NCBI GenBank assembly: GCA_943914815.1
Contig: CALUDL010000004.1
Coordinates: 1 to 45,415, forward strand
Length of the DNA: 45,415 nt
Reading direction: 5' to 3'
Origin: an uncultured Brevibacterium sp.
GTDB lineage: Bacteria; Actinomycetota; Actinomycetes; Actinomycetales; Brevibacteriaceae
In this document: in pieces, positions 8,094-16,668 of the stretch
How positions within the stretch are numbered: position 1 is the first letter of the stretch
Layout: every line of letters begins with the position of its first letter
Made by a program: the position numbers and the translations under genes
The notes under the pieces: model-generated
What the model was told of the DNA's origin: nothing
The model's database searches: none
What the model saw: the letters and a program-made list of their open reading frames with translations, nothing else

Positions 8094-8132
8094 GCAGGCG
8101 CTCCGCATTGATGTGCGGGGCGCTTGCTTTTT
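8094..8132 (+). terminator. Rho-independent terminator of mscL
   Basis: A GC-rich hairpin (arms about 8094-8107 and 8114-8127, nearly perfect) is followed by a run of T at 8128-8132. It sits 24 bases after the mscL stop and directly before the stop of the convergent small gene. Confidence 0.85.
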
Positions 8133-8134
8133 GT

Positions 8135-8329
8135 CTACCTACGCTCGGGCCGTGTAAACAACTGGTCGCCCCAATGCGGTGGCTTTTCGTGCGACAAACC
8201 GGAATCGCCCGCCGCGGTCTCGCCCGATCGGTTGCCCAGCAAACGCCGGTACTTCTCTTTGGCCTGTTGGGCCCGCTTCCGACGCTCGGCTTCTGATGGC
8301 TCTTCCGAACTACCCTTACGCGTCGCCAC
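8135..8329 (-). CDS. Small hypothetical protein downstream of the helicase gene
   Basis: A 64-residue, highly charged protein rich in Glu, Arg and Lys (EAERRKRAQQAKEKYRRLLGN), ending HWGDQLFTRPERR. I chose the GTG at 8329, which overlaps the 3' end of the large helicase gene (stop at 8316), so translation could be coupled. A longer version starting at ATG 8371 is possible but reads through more of the helicase gene. The pattern of charged helix, acidic middle and Arg-Pro tail looks like a real small actinobacterial protein, but I do not recognise a family or function. Confidence 0.55.
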   Translation of the reverse strand: MATRKGSSEEPSEAERRKRAQQAKEKYRRLLGNRSGETAAGDSGLSHEKPPHWGDQLFTRPERR

Positions 8330-11300
8330 GCTTTTCGCCACGCTTGTTGCCGTCCTCGCTTTCACGCTCATCTTCGCGAAGCCCGGCGTCGATCAAGTCT
8401 TCATCCCGCAGAACGCCCGTGTCATACGTGGGCATGATCGCGTCCTGGTCGAGCTCCTGCTCTTCACCACCTGGGCCGTTTTCAGAGCCTTCATGCGACT
8501 GCTCTTCAAACACAGCCTTCGCACGCGCCTGCGCGTCACGGTAACGGCGGACAGCCTTAGCAATGGTGTCGTTGAGATCAGTGTGCCCACGGTAAGCCAG
8601 TGCATTCTTCAACTGATGCTCAAGTTCGGTGTCGTCGCGGAACTGGTTGTCCGACTGGATCCATTCGAGCATTTGGTGAAGATCAGACTCGGAGTACGCG
8701 TGCAGGGGCAGGCCCGGAGTCACTTGAGGACGTGAACCCCGGCGTCCGGTCACAACCGAAGCCGCCCGCGCGGCGTCCAACACCGACTGAGGCGAGTGCG
8801 CTTCGACCGATTCGCGCCACAGATCAAACATGCGCTGCGCAACCGCTTGCGGGTTAACAAACGCATCCATCGACCACATGCGTGCACACGTCCAACCGCG
8901 GCGTTCAAGCGAGTCACGGCGCAGACGTTCGCGTTCACGCACACTCGGGGTCGCCGCATAGGCGGGGCCGTCCGTTTCGATCGCCAACACCATGCCCTGT
9001 TCCACGGTCTTTCCCACCAGCACCGCAATGTCAATACCGTTGTAGTTCACAATGGGGTGAGCACCCAGCTTGCGCATACGTTCAGCAATGTCCATGACCA
9101 GCGGGTTTGGAGCGTCGGTATTGCTTCCAGCGCCCGTGCCAGCACCTGCACCCGACCCACGGGAACTTGCCACACCGGCACCCTGTTCGCCACCTCGAGC
9201 CGCTTCACTGCGTGACGCCGCAACAACAGCGGTGATGAGCTCGAGCAAATACCGTGCCCCATGCTTGAGACGTGACCGCTCCAGATCAGTGGGCCCGTAG
9301 CTAGACACCAGGGTCAGCTTCCGGCGAGCGCGCGTGACAATCGCGGCCAAGAGCTTCTCGCTGTCTGGCTCTTCAAGCGAGCCAAAGTTGTACAAGACTC
9401 GACCCTGGAGGGTTCGCCCGTAACCCACAGAGAAAATCACCGCGTCACGTGCAAAACCTTGCACACGCTCAACATCGGTGACAACAAAAGGCTCTTTTGT
9501 TGTGTCGGTGAAGAACGACGCCACGTACGGGTACTGACGAATCGCCGTCTGCACCGCTGACGCAACACGCTGCGCATGCCACGGCGTAAGGGTGATCACC
9601 GCAAGGGACTGGCGTGGTTTCGTGCGTGCGTGACGCAACACCAGGTCCACCACGCGGGAAACTTCCTGATCAGGACTCTCCACCTGGCCTGTGACAGAGT
9701 CTGGCACACCAGTCGCATCCGGAACGTACGCAAATTCCAGCCCAGTGCCTTCGCTGGTGCGCGCAGTAGGCAAGGACGAAATCGCCGACTCGTAGAAATG
9801 CCCATTCACCAAGTCCAGCAACCCTTGTGGGGCGGCCCGGTGGTACGTGCGCAATCCCTTCAGCGGCAAGAATTCCGCCAGCTCAGTGAACACGCTGGCC
9901 GAAGACGACTGCGCTGGAGCCGCGTGACGGTTCACGCTCACAGAAAACGGCTTAGGTCCCGGTAGCCGCGGGTCACCAAGAGCCACAACTTGGCGGGCCC
10001 TGGCAATTGCAGGCAGCGCTTCAGGAACTGACAGGCGCGCCGCGTCGGCAATGATGACCACGTCAAAGAAGTCTTGGGCCGCAAACACGTTGGGCACTTC
10101 AAACGGGCTCATCATCCACACTGGCGCCAGCGCTGACAACACCCGAGGTGCCTCAAGCGCAAGTTGCTGAATGTGCAAGTGAGGTGCGCGCAGTGCGGTG
10201 CGCACACTTTCCGCTTCAGCTTTAAAACTTGCGATTGCGCGCCGCCACCCAGCGGCGTGGGCATACATGAGGCGTTCCCCGCCGGCTTTCACAAATTCCC
10301 GGTCAGCGTCACGGAACTCCCTGGTTAAATCGTCCAGTACACGAGTGTCGTGTCCACTGATCTGCGCGTCGGCAGCTGCCATTTGTTGCAGCACTGTGGC
10401 CCAGTAGGCGAGGTCGAATTCGGCGCCCACACCGGCGTGCCGGACCTTGCGTGCGCGCAAGTCGTCAAGCAGGTCTCCCAGTCCGGCTTCGCGGAGTTTG
10501 TCGTCCGCCGAGGTGCGCGCCGGCAAATCTGCCAGTGCGGCCCGGTCTTCGCCCATTGCGCTCAAGCGGGCTTGGAGTTCTTCGACCAGCATGCGCCCCA
10601 GGTTTCCGCCGTCAGGGGTGTCGTCCATGATGGGGTCGAGCTGGCGCAGTTTGATGTCAAGTTCTTGGTACACGTCGAACGCTTCATCTGCTCCATCAAC
10701 GGCGTGCGGGGCTTTCGACGTGTCGCGTGTGAGTCGGTACCACTGGTCGCGGAGTTCACGGACGCCTTGGAGTTCTTGGTGCAGGTCAGCAACGGGACCA
10801 CGGGTGAGTGCCGCTGCCTCTTTCTTCAGGCGGGCGCGTTCGAACATGCCCTGGTCGATGTTGTGTTGCCTACGGTACTGACCAGTTCCTGTCGCTGCGA
10901 TGAGCTCTTCCAGGTTGGCGTCAAACACCTGTTCAGTGAATCGTTTGAGCATGCGTGACACGTCAACGATGGTTTCTAGGCACTTACCCCATGCGTCGAC
11001 GTTGCGAGCCGGGTTCATGCCGGCTTTACGCAAAACGGGTTCGGCTTGCTTGGTCAGTTCTGTGACCAGGCGGGCTGCTCGTTCGGCGGTGGCGCGCGCG
11101 GTTTCGGCGTCTTCGTCGTTGGCGAACCGGGCTCCAAACCACACGGTGTCTTCCACGTCCATGGTGAAAGCGCCCAGGTCAGACAGTTTGAGCAGGTCTC
11201 CCCGGAGTGCGTCGCGCTCAGCAGGGTCAAGTTTCATCACCCGGTCGTCAAACCGCACGTCTGTGAGCGGCCCCGGGTCTGAGGCTGTGAGTGCGGCGAG

Positions 11301-12755
11301 GTGTTCCAGGGTGGCAAAGACCGAGGTGCCCCACGGCTCCCGTTTTTGGTGCAGGGACGCTGTGTGTGCGTTCAGTCGTTCACGGGTGTCGGTGAGTTTC
11401 TGGAGCAGTTGATTGAGGTCTGGTTTGGAGCTTCGTTCCGCGGAAATGATGAGTGACACGAGCTGTTTTTTCACTTCGCTCATGCGTTCTCGTCCGTCAA
11501 CGACGAAGTTCCGCACCCCGGCGTCGTCGAGCCGTGTTGCGTAGTCGTCGAGCGCGTCTGAGCTTTGTGCTACGTAGAGCACACTCTTACCCGCGTGGGC
11601 CAAGGAGGTTGCGAGCGCTGTTGCCACTTGAGTGGCTCCTGTGCCGGGTGGCGTGTCGACAACGAACGACTCCCCTGCCAGCGCCGCATCGACAACAGCC
11701 TGCTGGTCGCCGTCCACGTCCAGGGCCAAAAACTCTGACGACGGCGAACGGTCAGGCAGGCGTGGGGTGGTCTGCACGTCCAGCGAGGAGCGGAGTTCGC
11801 GCCTTTTGCGCAACCGCTTCTGTTTTTTCTCACCCGAGGTCTTAAGCGTTGAACCCGCGCCTTCGGATTTCTCAGAGTCTGCGTTGGCTCCCAGCGTGGA
11901 AAGGTTTTTCGTGTTGGCGTCAGAAACACCGGCTGACAGCCCGGGTTTTTTCGCCGAGGTCGTCGCCACCTCGGCAGTTTCTTTCCCTTCCCCTGCGGTG
12001 GGTGCAGAGGCGGGGTCGCTGGAACCACCTCGGGACAGGGAGCGCCGAGCGTCAGCGTCGCCTGCCAGGGCGCGCACAACGGGGTGGTCCATGGGGAGGT
12101 CGTCACGGCCGAAAGGGGTGGTGATGTTGGCGAATGTGGACACCACGAGGCGTTGGGTGACGAGCAGGCCGGGGACCGACCGGGTCGCCGTGCGCAGTCG
12201 TTTGTACACTCCGGTGGGGTCGAAGCCGTGCGACTCTTGGGTGGAGGCGATCCATTCGTCGGTGTCGATGTGAACGTTGTGGTGTTTGTGCAGGTATTCC
12301 ACTAGAGCCGGGTTGACCACGGTGTCATTCGCCAGGGCGATTTCGAAGTCTTCGACGTTGGTGCCGCGGGGCACGAGCTCAACGTGGCGCAGCAGTATGG
12401 GCGCGGAGTAGTCGGTGCGAGTGCCGTCAATGTCGCGGGACCACTGAGCGAAACCGATCGCTAAGTGCGCAGTGTGAATTCCGCGCTCATAAGACAGCTG
12501 GTCAGCCTTGTGGCGAATGGATTTGACTCGGCGGCGGGCATCCGCGAGCTGTTCGGTGTTGCGGATGAGGCTGGACAAGCGCGTGGCACGCCCGGCGAGC
12601 AGTTGCGCTACACCAGATGGGTGGGCGCCAGAGAGGTCGAGTGAGCCCTCACGCGAGTCACGAAAGTTCAGCATCGTGTCTCGGCCACCGATTTTTGCGG
12701 CACGTTCGTTCCACTCGGCGACTGCAGAGTTAATAGAGGAATTGCTCATAGACAC
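8316..12755 (-). CDS. Giant SF1 helicase-like protein (DUF4011-type) with MTES_1575-like nuclease domain; ATPase motifs altered
   Basis: A 1479-residue protein. The N-terminal half resembles DUF4011-type helicase proteins. A superfamily-1 ATPase core begins near residue 355: TPPGTGATQ around 368-376 is in the Walker A position but has Ala374 where the lysine should be. VIIADAARL at about 900-908 is in the DExx position but reads A-D (903-904) instead of D-E, followed by VALGDPRLPGP. Later helicase motifs (RVQGFARDAVIFSVGYG, IVTRARRKLTLVSS) are well kept. A C-terminal PD-(D/E)xK domain of the Vsr/MTES_1575 type has Asp1242 (GIDIAV) and Glu1260/Asp1262 (AIETDG), then RRGWTCARMWSMDAF. A Lys/Arg/Ser-rich linker (about 245-340) precedes the core. 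The start is GTG 12755, or ATG two codons later. Role unknown; DNA repair or defence is plausible. Confidence 0.82.
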   Translation of the reverse strand: MSMSNSSINSAVAEWNERAAKIGGRDTMLNFRDSREGSLDLSGAHPSGVAQLLAGRATRLSSLIRNTEQLADARRRVKSIRHKADQLSYERGIHTAHLAIGFAQWSRDIDGTRTDYSAPILLRHVELVPRGTNVEDFEIALANDTVVNPALVEYLHKHHNVHIDTDEWIASTQESHGFDPTGVYKRLRTATRSVPGLLVTQRLVVSTFANITTPFGRDDLPMDHPVVRALAGDADARRSLSRGGSSDPASAPTAGEGKETAEVATTSAKKPGLSAGVSDANTKNLSTLGANADSEKSEGAGSTLKTSGEKKQKRLRKRRELRSSLDVQTTPRLPDRSPSSEFLALDVDGDQQAVVDAALAGESFVVDTPPGTGATQVATALATSLAHAGKSVLYVAQSSDALDDYATRLDDAGVRNFVVDGRERMSEVKKQLVSLIISAERSSKPDLNQLLQKLTDTRERLNAHTASLHQKREPWGTSVFATLEHLAALTASDPGPLTDVRFDDRVMKLDPAERDALRGDLLKLSDLGAFTMDVEDTVWFGARFANDEDAETARATAERAARLVTELTKQAEPVLRKAGMNPARNVDAWGKCLETIVDVSRMLKRFTEQVFDANLEELIAATGTGQYRRQHNIDQGMFERARLKKEAAALTRGPVADLHQELQGVRELRDQWYRLTRDTSKAPHAVDGADEAFDVYQELDIKLRQLDPIMDDTPDGGNLGRMLVEELQARLSAMGEDRAALADLPARTSADDKLREAGLGDLLDDLRARKVRHAGVGAEFDLAYWATVLQQMAAADAQISGHDTRVLDDLTREFRDADREFVKAGGERLMYAHAAGWRRAIASFKAEAESVRTALRAPHLHIQQLALEAPRVLSALAPVWMMSPFEVPNVFAAQDFFDVVIIADAARLSVPEALPAIARARQVVALGDPRLPGPKPFSVSVNRHAAPAQSSSASVFTELAEFLPLKGLRTYHRAAPQGLLDLVNGHFYESAISSLPTARTSEGTGLEFAYVPDATGVPDSVTGQVESPDQEVSRVVDLVLRHARTKPRQSLAVITLTPWHAQRVASAVQTAIRQYPYVASFFTDTTKEPFVVTDVERVQGFARDAVIFSVGYGRTLQGRVLYNFGSLEEPDSEKLLAAIVTRARRKLTLVSSYGPTDLERSRLKHGARYLLELITAVVAASRSEAARGGEQGAGVASSRGSGAGAGTGAGSNTDAPNPLVMDIAERMRKLGAHPIVNYNGIDIAVLVGKTVEQGMVLAIETDGPAYAATPSVRERERLRRDSLERRGWTCARMWSMDAFVNPQAVAQRMFDLWRESVEAHSPQSVLDAARAASVVTGRRGSRPQVTPGLPLHAYSESDLHQMLEWIQSDNQFRDDTELEHQLKNALAYRGHTDLNDTIAKAVRRYRDAQARAKAVFEEQSHEGSENGPGGEEQELDQDAIMPTYDTGVLRDEDLIDAGLREDERESEDGNKRGEKRGDA

Positions 12756-12900
12756 ATCGCAACACTACCTGTTTTCACGCTTCGCTTAGTGGTGCCACAC
12801 CGCCTTCTCCATACCTTCTCCACACCTTGGACAACGTTTCATGAATATGTGACTTAGCGCATAAGCTGGCCGGGATAGGTTCTACCGCACGAGGAGAAAA

Positions 12901-14043
12901 ATGAACGACGCAGTTATTGTTGCCGCTCGCCGTACCCCCACCGGTAAGCGCGAAGGAATGCTCAGTGGAATTCACCCGGCAGACCTTTCAGCACTGGTGA
13001 TTGAAGACATCGTTTCAACTACTGGCATTGACCCCAACCTGATTGACGACGTCGTGTGGGGTTGTGTCACGCAGGCCGGCGAGCAGACAGGCGACATTGC
13101 ACGCACTGCAGCTCTTTCTGCTGGCCTTCCTGAGTCCGTCACAGGTGTGACTGTTGACCGTCAGTGTGGTTCATCCCAGCAGGCACTGCACTTTGTTGCC
13201 GCTGGTGTTGCATCTGGACAGTACGACATCGCGATTGCTGGTGGTGTCGAGTCCATGTCGCGTAACCCCATGTTCTCGTCCTCGATGGGCAAGTCACCGT
13301 ATGGCACCAAGTTCAAAGACCGTTACCCAGGCGACGACCTGAACCAGGGTATTGGCGCGGAAATGATTGCTGAAAAGTGGGGCTTCTCGCGCACTGAGCT
13401 GGACGAGTTCGCTGTGCGTTCGCACGAACTCGCAGCGGCTGCCACTGACGCTGGCGCGTTTGAGTCTCAGATCATCCCGGTAGAGACGGAAAATGGGACC
13501 GTTTCTGTTGATGAGGGAATCCGCCGAGGTGGCAGCGTCGAGAAGCTTGCGAAGCTGCAGACCGTGTTTAAGGAAGACGGTGTGATTCACGCTGGTAACG
13601 CGTCGCAGATTTCTGACGGTTCTGCTGCAATGCTGGTGATGACGTCACAGCGCGCTAAGGAACTGGGGCTCACGCCGCTGGTTCGTGTTCACACTGCTGT
13701 GCTGGCTGGGGACGATCCTGTCATGATGCTCACCGCTCCGATCCCAGCAACAGCGAAGGCGCTGAAGAAGTCAGGCTTGTCGATTGACGACATTGGAACG
13801 TTTGAGATCAACGAAGCGTTCGCACCTGTTCCGCTTGCGTGGTTGAAGGAAACTGGCGCTAACCCTGAACTGCTGAACCCGCACGGTGGTGCGATTGCGC
13901 TGGGTCACCCGCTGGGTGGTTCGGGTGCTCGCCTGATGACGACCATGATTCACAACATGGTGAACAACAACATCAAGTACGGCCTGCAGTCGATGTGTGA
14001 AGGTGGCGGCCAGGCCAACGCAACGATCCTGGAACTGCTGTAA
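12901..14043 (+). CDS. Acetyl-CoA C-acyltransferase (thiolase)
   Basis: A 380-residue thiolase. The nucleophile Cys89 lies in DRQCGSSQQ, the base His336 in ALGHPLGGSGAR, and the second cysteine Cys366 in SMCEGGGQANA. These are the three expected signatures. It either cleaves 3-ketoacyl-CoA in fatty-acid oxidation or condenses two acetyl-CoA. The N-terminus VIVAARRTPTGKREGML fits FadA-like actinobacterial enzymes. The family cannot be split further by eye. AGGAGAAAA immediately precedes ATG 12901. It is divergent from the helicase gene, stands alone, and is followed by a perfect palindrome. Confidence 0.93.
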   Translation: MNDAVIVAARRTPTGKREGMLSGIHPADLSALVIEDIVSTTGIDPNLIDDVVWGCVTQAGEQTGDIARTAALSAGLPESVTGVTVDRQCGSSQQALHFVAAGVASGQYDIAIAGGVESMSRNPMFSSSMGKSPYGTKFKDRYPGDDLNQGIGAEMIAEKWGFSRTELDEFAVRSHELAAAATDAGAFESQIIPVETENGTVSVDEGIRRGGSVEKLAKLQTVFKEDGVIHAGNASQISDGSAAMLVMTSQRAKELGLTPLVRVHTAVLAGDDPVMMLTAPIPATAKALKKSGLSIDDIGTFEINEAFAPVPLAWLKETGANPELLNPHGGAIALGHPLGGSGARLMTTMIHNMVNNNIKYGLQSMCEGGGQANATILELL

Positions 14044-14070
14044 GCCTGCGGGAAACCAGTAGGCCAAACC

Positions 14071-14124
14071 GCGCAAAGTGAGTGGGACGGCGCAATATAT
14101 TGCGCCGTCCCACTCACTTTGCGC
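14071..14124. repeat. 54-bp perfect palindrome (27-bp arms, no spacer)
   Basis: Bases 14071-14097 are the exact reverse complement of 14098-14124, with arms meeting at ATA/TAT. It lies 28 bases after the thiolase stop and 54 bases before the tRNA. There is no T-run on either side, so it is not a textbook terminator, although an RNA hairpin of this strength would certainly impede polymerase. Confidence 0.97.
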
Positions 14125-14157
14125 TACCGGCGCTTATACCTACATACAGCGACCTGG

Positions 14158-14163
14158 TACTAT
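14158..14163 (+). promoter_or_regulatory. Probable -10 element of the tRNA-Arg promoter
   Basis: TACTAT lies 14 bases before the tRNA 5' end. The possible -35 (TTATAC at 14134-14139) is weak. The same TACTAT hexamer precedes pdxH. Confidence 0.5.
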
Positions 14164-14177
14164 TGCCTGGTCTAGTT

Positions 14178-14250
14178 GCCCCCGTAGCTCAGGGGATAGA
14201 GCACGGCTCTCCTAAAGCCGGTGTCGCGTGTTCGAATCACGCCGGGGGCG
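14178..14250 (+). tRNA. tRNA-Arg (anticodon CCT)
   Basis: The 73-base cloverleaf is complete. The 7-bp acceptor stem (GCCCCCG with CGGGGGC) is followed by discriminator G14250. The D arm is GCTC/GAGC, the anticodon stem CGGCT/AGCCG with loop CTCCTAA (anticodon CCT at 14211-14213), and the T arm GCGTG-TTCGAAT-CACGC. CCA is not encoded. It reads AGG codons, which are uncommon in the genes of this window. Confidence 0.97.
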
Positions 14251-14542
14251 CACCATCTGACCAGGGGAAACGCTCACTCAGCTATTCGAGCTACCCACGA
14301 ATGACCGCGCCCAGTACCCACCACAAGACAGATGATTTTCTTTAGTTGTGGTGGGTAATGGACAGATTTTGGGCCGAAAGCGTGAACAAAACGAACTAAA
14401 TGGGTAGTTAGTCAACACAGCATTTCGGCTTGTGTTGGGTAAACGATTGTGTGTGGTGTCGCTACATCTGCATGGTGAGTCACGTGTGCCCGGTAGAGCA
14501 GCCCGAGTGAAGCGCTCCGGGTGATTTAGCCAAGTCCAGACA
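14251..14542. other. Non-coding interval with two inverted repeats
   Basis: No convincing gene is present. A perfect 12-bp inverted repeat (14315-14326 with 14346-14357, 19-base loop) surrounds an AT-rich loop. A weaker hairpin lies at about 14413-14437 (CAACACA with TGTGTTG). Neither has a T-run. Longer open frames here have odd composition and no family resemblance. The interval could hold a small RNA or a decayed element; nothing in it decides. Confidence 0.5.
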
Positions 14543-14577
14543 CAAAAGTGGCCCCGGCAATTGAATGCCGGGGCCAC
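14543..14577 (-). terminator. Terminator of the GlsB-type gene
   Basis: A 12-bp perfect stem (14548-14559 with 14566-14577, 6-base loop) is followed on the minus strand by TTTT and then TGTG. It lies 23 bases past the stop of the 14601-14888 gene. Confidence 0.88.
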
Positions 14578-14600
14578 CTTTGTGTTCGTTCGCTAACGAC

Positions 14601-14888
14601 TTACTTGTTAGCCTTACGCGCCAAGAAACCGTAAATAACCATCACAATCAACGCACCAATAACAGCCAACAGGATGGTTCCCAGGCTCCACGGGTTGTTC
14701 ATGATTCCCGAAACGCCATCACCACCGAGCAAGCCACCGATGAAGCCACCCACAATGGCACCAACGACACCCAGAATCACAGTCATCATGAATCCCATGC
14801 CCTGCTTACCTGGCATGATGGCGCGTGCAATAAGCCCAATCAGGCCACCAATAATAATCCACGAAATAATTGCCCAAAGGAATCCCAT
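14601..14888 (-). CDS. GlsB/YeaQ/YmgE family small membrane protein
   Basis: A 95-residue protein with three hydrophobic segments: FLWAIISWIIIGGLIGLIAR, a glycine-rich TVILGVVGAIVGGFIGGLLGG, and LGTILLAVIGALIVMVIYGF. R-A-I-M-P-G-K between the first two is the family hallmark, as are the repeated G-x-x-x-G motifs. The family is often called transglycosylase-associated, but that name reflects genome position rather than proven activity; it is linked to general stress. AAAGGA lies 7 bases upstream of the ATG. The gene is monocistronic, with a strong terminator after it. Confidence 0.92.
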   Translation of the reverse strand: MGFLWAIISWIIIGGLIGLIARAIMPGKQGMGFMMTVILGVVGAIVGGFIGGLLGGDGVSGIMNNPWSLGTILLAVIGALIVMVIYGFLARKANK

Positions 14889-15015
14889 AATTACATCCTT
14901 TCTACAGGAATGCTAAAACTTAACGACGAGTTACTCCACAATCCATTCAAGTTGACGTGAAGGCGCCTTGTCAATATAAGGTGTGTCACACCCAGGCGCT
15001 TCACGAACCTCGCGC

Positions 15016-16566
15016 CTAGGAATTCTTCGTAACGTAAGGGTGGTCCGGAGTTGAGCACAACTCCATGTGGGAGCCCTTGCAGAAGTATTCCTTCCCGGCG
15101 ACAAACTTCGCGCCCCGATACAACTCAGAAACTGTCACCATCGAGTAGCCCTGGTCCTCCAGGTACTGCAAAATGTCATCTGTCGCATCAACTGTCGGCT
15201 GGTGAATCGAGTGCATAAGAACAATCGCACCAGGCTGCACGTTCTGCTTAACGGCAGCGACTGTCTTTGGCTTTGACTTGGTCTTCCAGTCGAGAGTGTC
15301 CACATCCCACATAACCACTCGCTTGTCATGCTCACCCGCGACATCATCGACCTTGCGATTGGTGGCACCGAACGGCGGGCGTAGAAGTATCGGCTTTTCC
15401 AGTCCGGCATCTTCAAGCGCTTTGTCGGTGTCAATGATCTCCTTTTCAGCAGTCTTAACACCGATCCGATTCAGAATCGGGTGAGTGTACGAGTGGCTAC
15501 CCACTTCGTGCCCCGCATCAGCCATCCTTTTGACTTCGTCGGGGTATTCCTTCACTTTCTTGCCAATCACAAAGAATGTGGCGCGCGCATTGTGTTTCTT
15601 GTACGACGCAATCAAACGATCAGTCAGGTCGCCCCCACCGGGCCCGTCGTCATATGTCAAAGCCACGCAGGCAGCCAGCGCACATGAGAACCCCGAGCCG
15701 CCCTCGTCAAGCTTCGCCACGTCCTTCGAGCCGTTGTCTACAACTTCTTCACCCAGGTCAGAAAGCTCATCATGTGTCTTCTTCTGACCCTTATACGACG
15801 GCAGAGCATCCTTGCCGAAAGTCAGGTCATCAAGGTCGTCGTCACTCGGCAGCGTTTCACCGGCAAACATGTCTTTAGCAGGCATGGTCTTATCGGCTTC
15901 GAGATCAGTGACCAGCAGTTTGACCGACTTTTCCCCCTTCACTAATGCTTCGACACGACTCACCACGTATTTGCCGCCTGCAAAGACAACCTCGTTGCGC
16001 AGGGTGATGTCAGCGTCCCCCGCCGCCGAGGTGTCCCCCGCGCCCACTGGTTGTTCTGCGTCCGGCGCAGTGGCTGCGTCCCGGCCTGGCTCCCCCTCCG
16101 GTGCAGGTTCCGGTTCCTCGGGGGCCGAGGTGGAATTCGGTTCCGTAAGACCCCCAGCTTGCGCTGTGGAGTCCTCCGACCCGTGAGGTTGTGAGTCAGG
16201 TTCACGAATGAACGTGTCGAGTTCAGCCTGCTTAGCTGTAGGGGTAGGAACCGGTGTGAAAGCTTTTCTACCAGCGAAAGCTCCACCTGCTTCAAGCTGT
16301 TCGAGCGCAAACTTCTCAACCGTTTCGTTCAGCGACGTAGCACCTTGAAGCGCCACCAGCTGAACATCAATTGAAACACCCGCTTTGTTCTTCACAATTG
16401 CTAAGCGTTGCAACCGGCCCTTAACGTCGTCTGGAACCCCTTCATAAGAAGTAGCAGCACCGCTGCTACCCCGCTCTTCATCGATGACATTAGAGGAACA
16501 AGCAACGCCACCAACAACAACAGACGCAATAAGCGCCGTCGACGCGAACAGCTTTTTGAACAACAC
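15016..16566 (-). CDS. Lipoprotein polysaccharide deacetylase (NodB homology, CE4)
   Basis: A 516-residue exported protein. The N-terminus is a lipoprotein signal: FKK, a hydrophobic stretch, then GGVACSSN with the acylated Cys near residue 23. After a globular N-terminal region and a long Glu/Pro/Ala/Ser linker, the NodB domain occupies about residues 295-500. It has TYDDGP (Asp306-Asp307), GHEVGSHSYTHP with metal-binding histidines, LRPPFGATN, MWDVDTLDW and IVLMHSIHQ. All five CE4 motifs are present, so it should remove acetyl groups from peptidoglycan or another wall polymer outside the membrane. I chose GTG 16566 because GGGGAGGG ends 5 bases upstream; a longer in-frame TTG start would place that ribosome site inside the gene. 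Confidence 0.92.
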   Translation of the reverse strand: MLFKKLFASTALIASVVVGGVACSSNVIDEERGSSGAATSYEGVPDDVKGRLQRLAIVKNKAGVSIDVQLVALQGATSLNETVEKFALEQLEAGGAFAGRKAFTPVPTPTAKQAELDTFIREPDSQPHGSEDSTAQAGGLTEPNSTSAPEEPEPAPEGEPGRDAATAPDAEQPVGAGDTSAAGDADITLRNEVVFAGGKYVVSRVEALVKGEKSVKLLVTDLEADKTMPAKDMFAGETLPSDDDLDDLTFGKDALPSYKGQKKTHDELSDLGEEVVDNGSKDVAKLDEGGSGFSCALAACVALTYDDGPGGGDLTDRLIASYKKHNARATFFVIGKKVKEYPDEVKRMADAGHEVGSHSYTHPILNRIGVKTAEKEIIDTDKALEDAGLEKPILLRPPFGATNRKVDDVAGEHDKRVVMWDVDTLDWKTKSKPKTVAAVKQNVQPGAIVLMHSIHQPTVDATDDILQYLEDQGYSMVTVSELYRGAKFVAGKEYFCKGSHMELCSTPDHPYVTKNS

Positions 16567-16668
16567 GAAAACCCTCCCCGCCAAAAGGCGACGAACAGAG
16601 ATAAGAAAGATTGTTAAGTTACCCGACTACAACCGAAGACGCGGCCGTAGCTCCGACCACCACTGGGA

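Noticed and set aside
14278..14577. 99-codon minus-strand open frame after the tRNA
   Set aside because: It runs through the terminator of the GlsB-type gene, has Cys/Arg/Asn-rich sequence with no family resemblance, and lacks a ribosome site.
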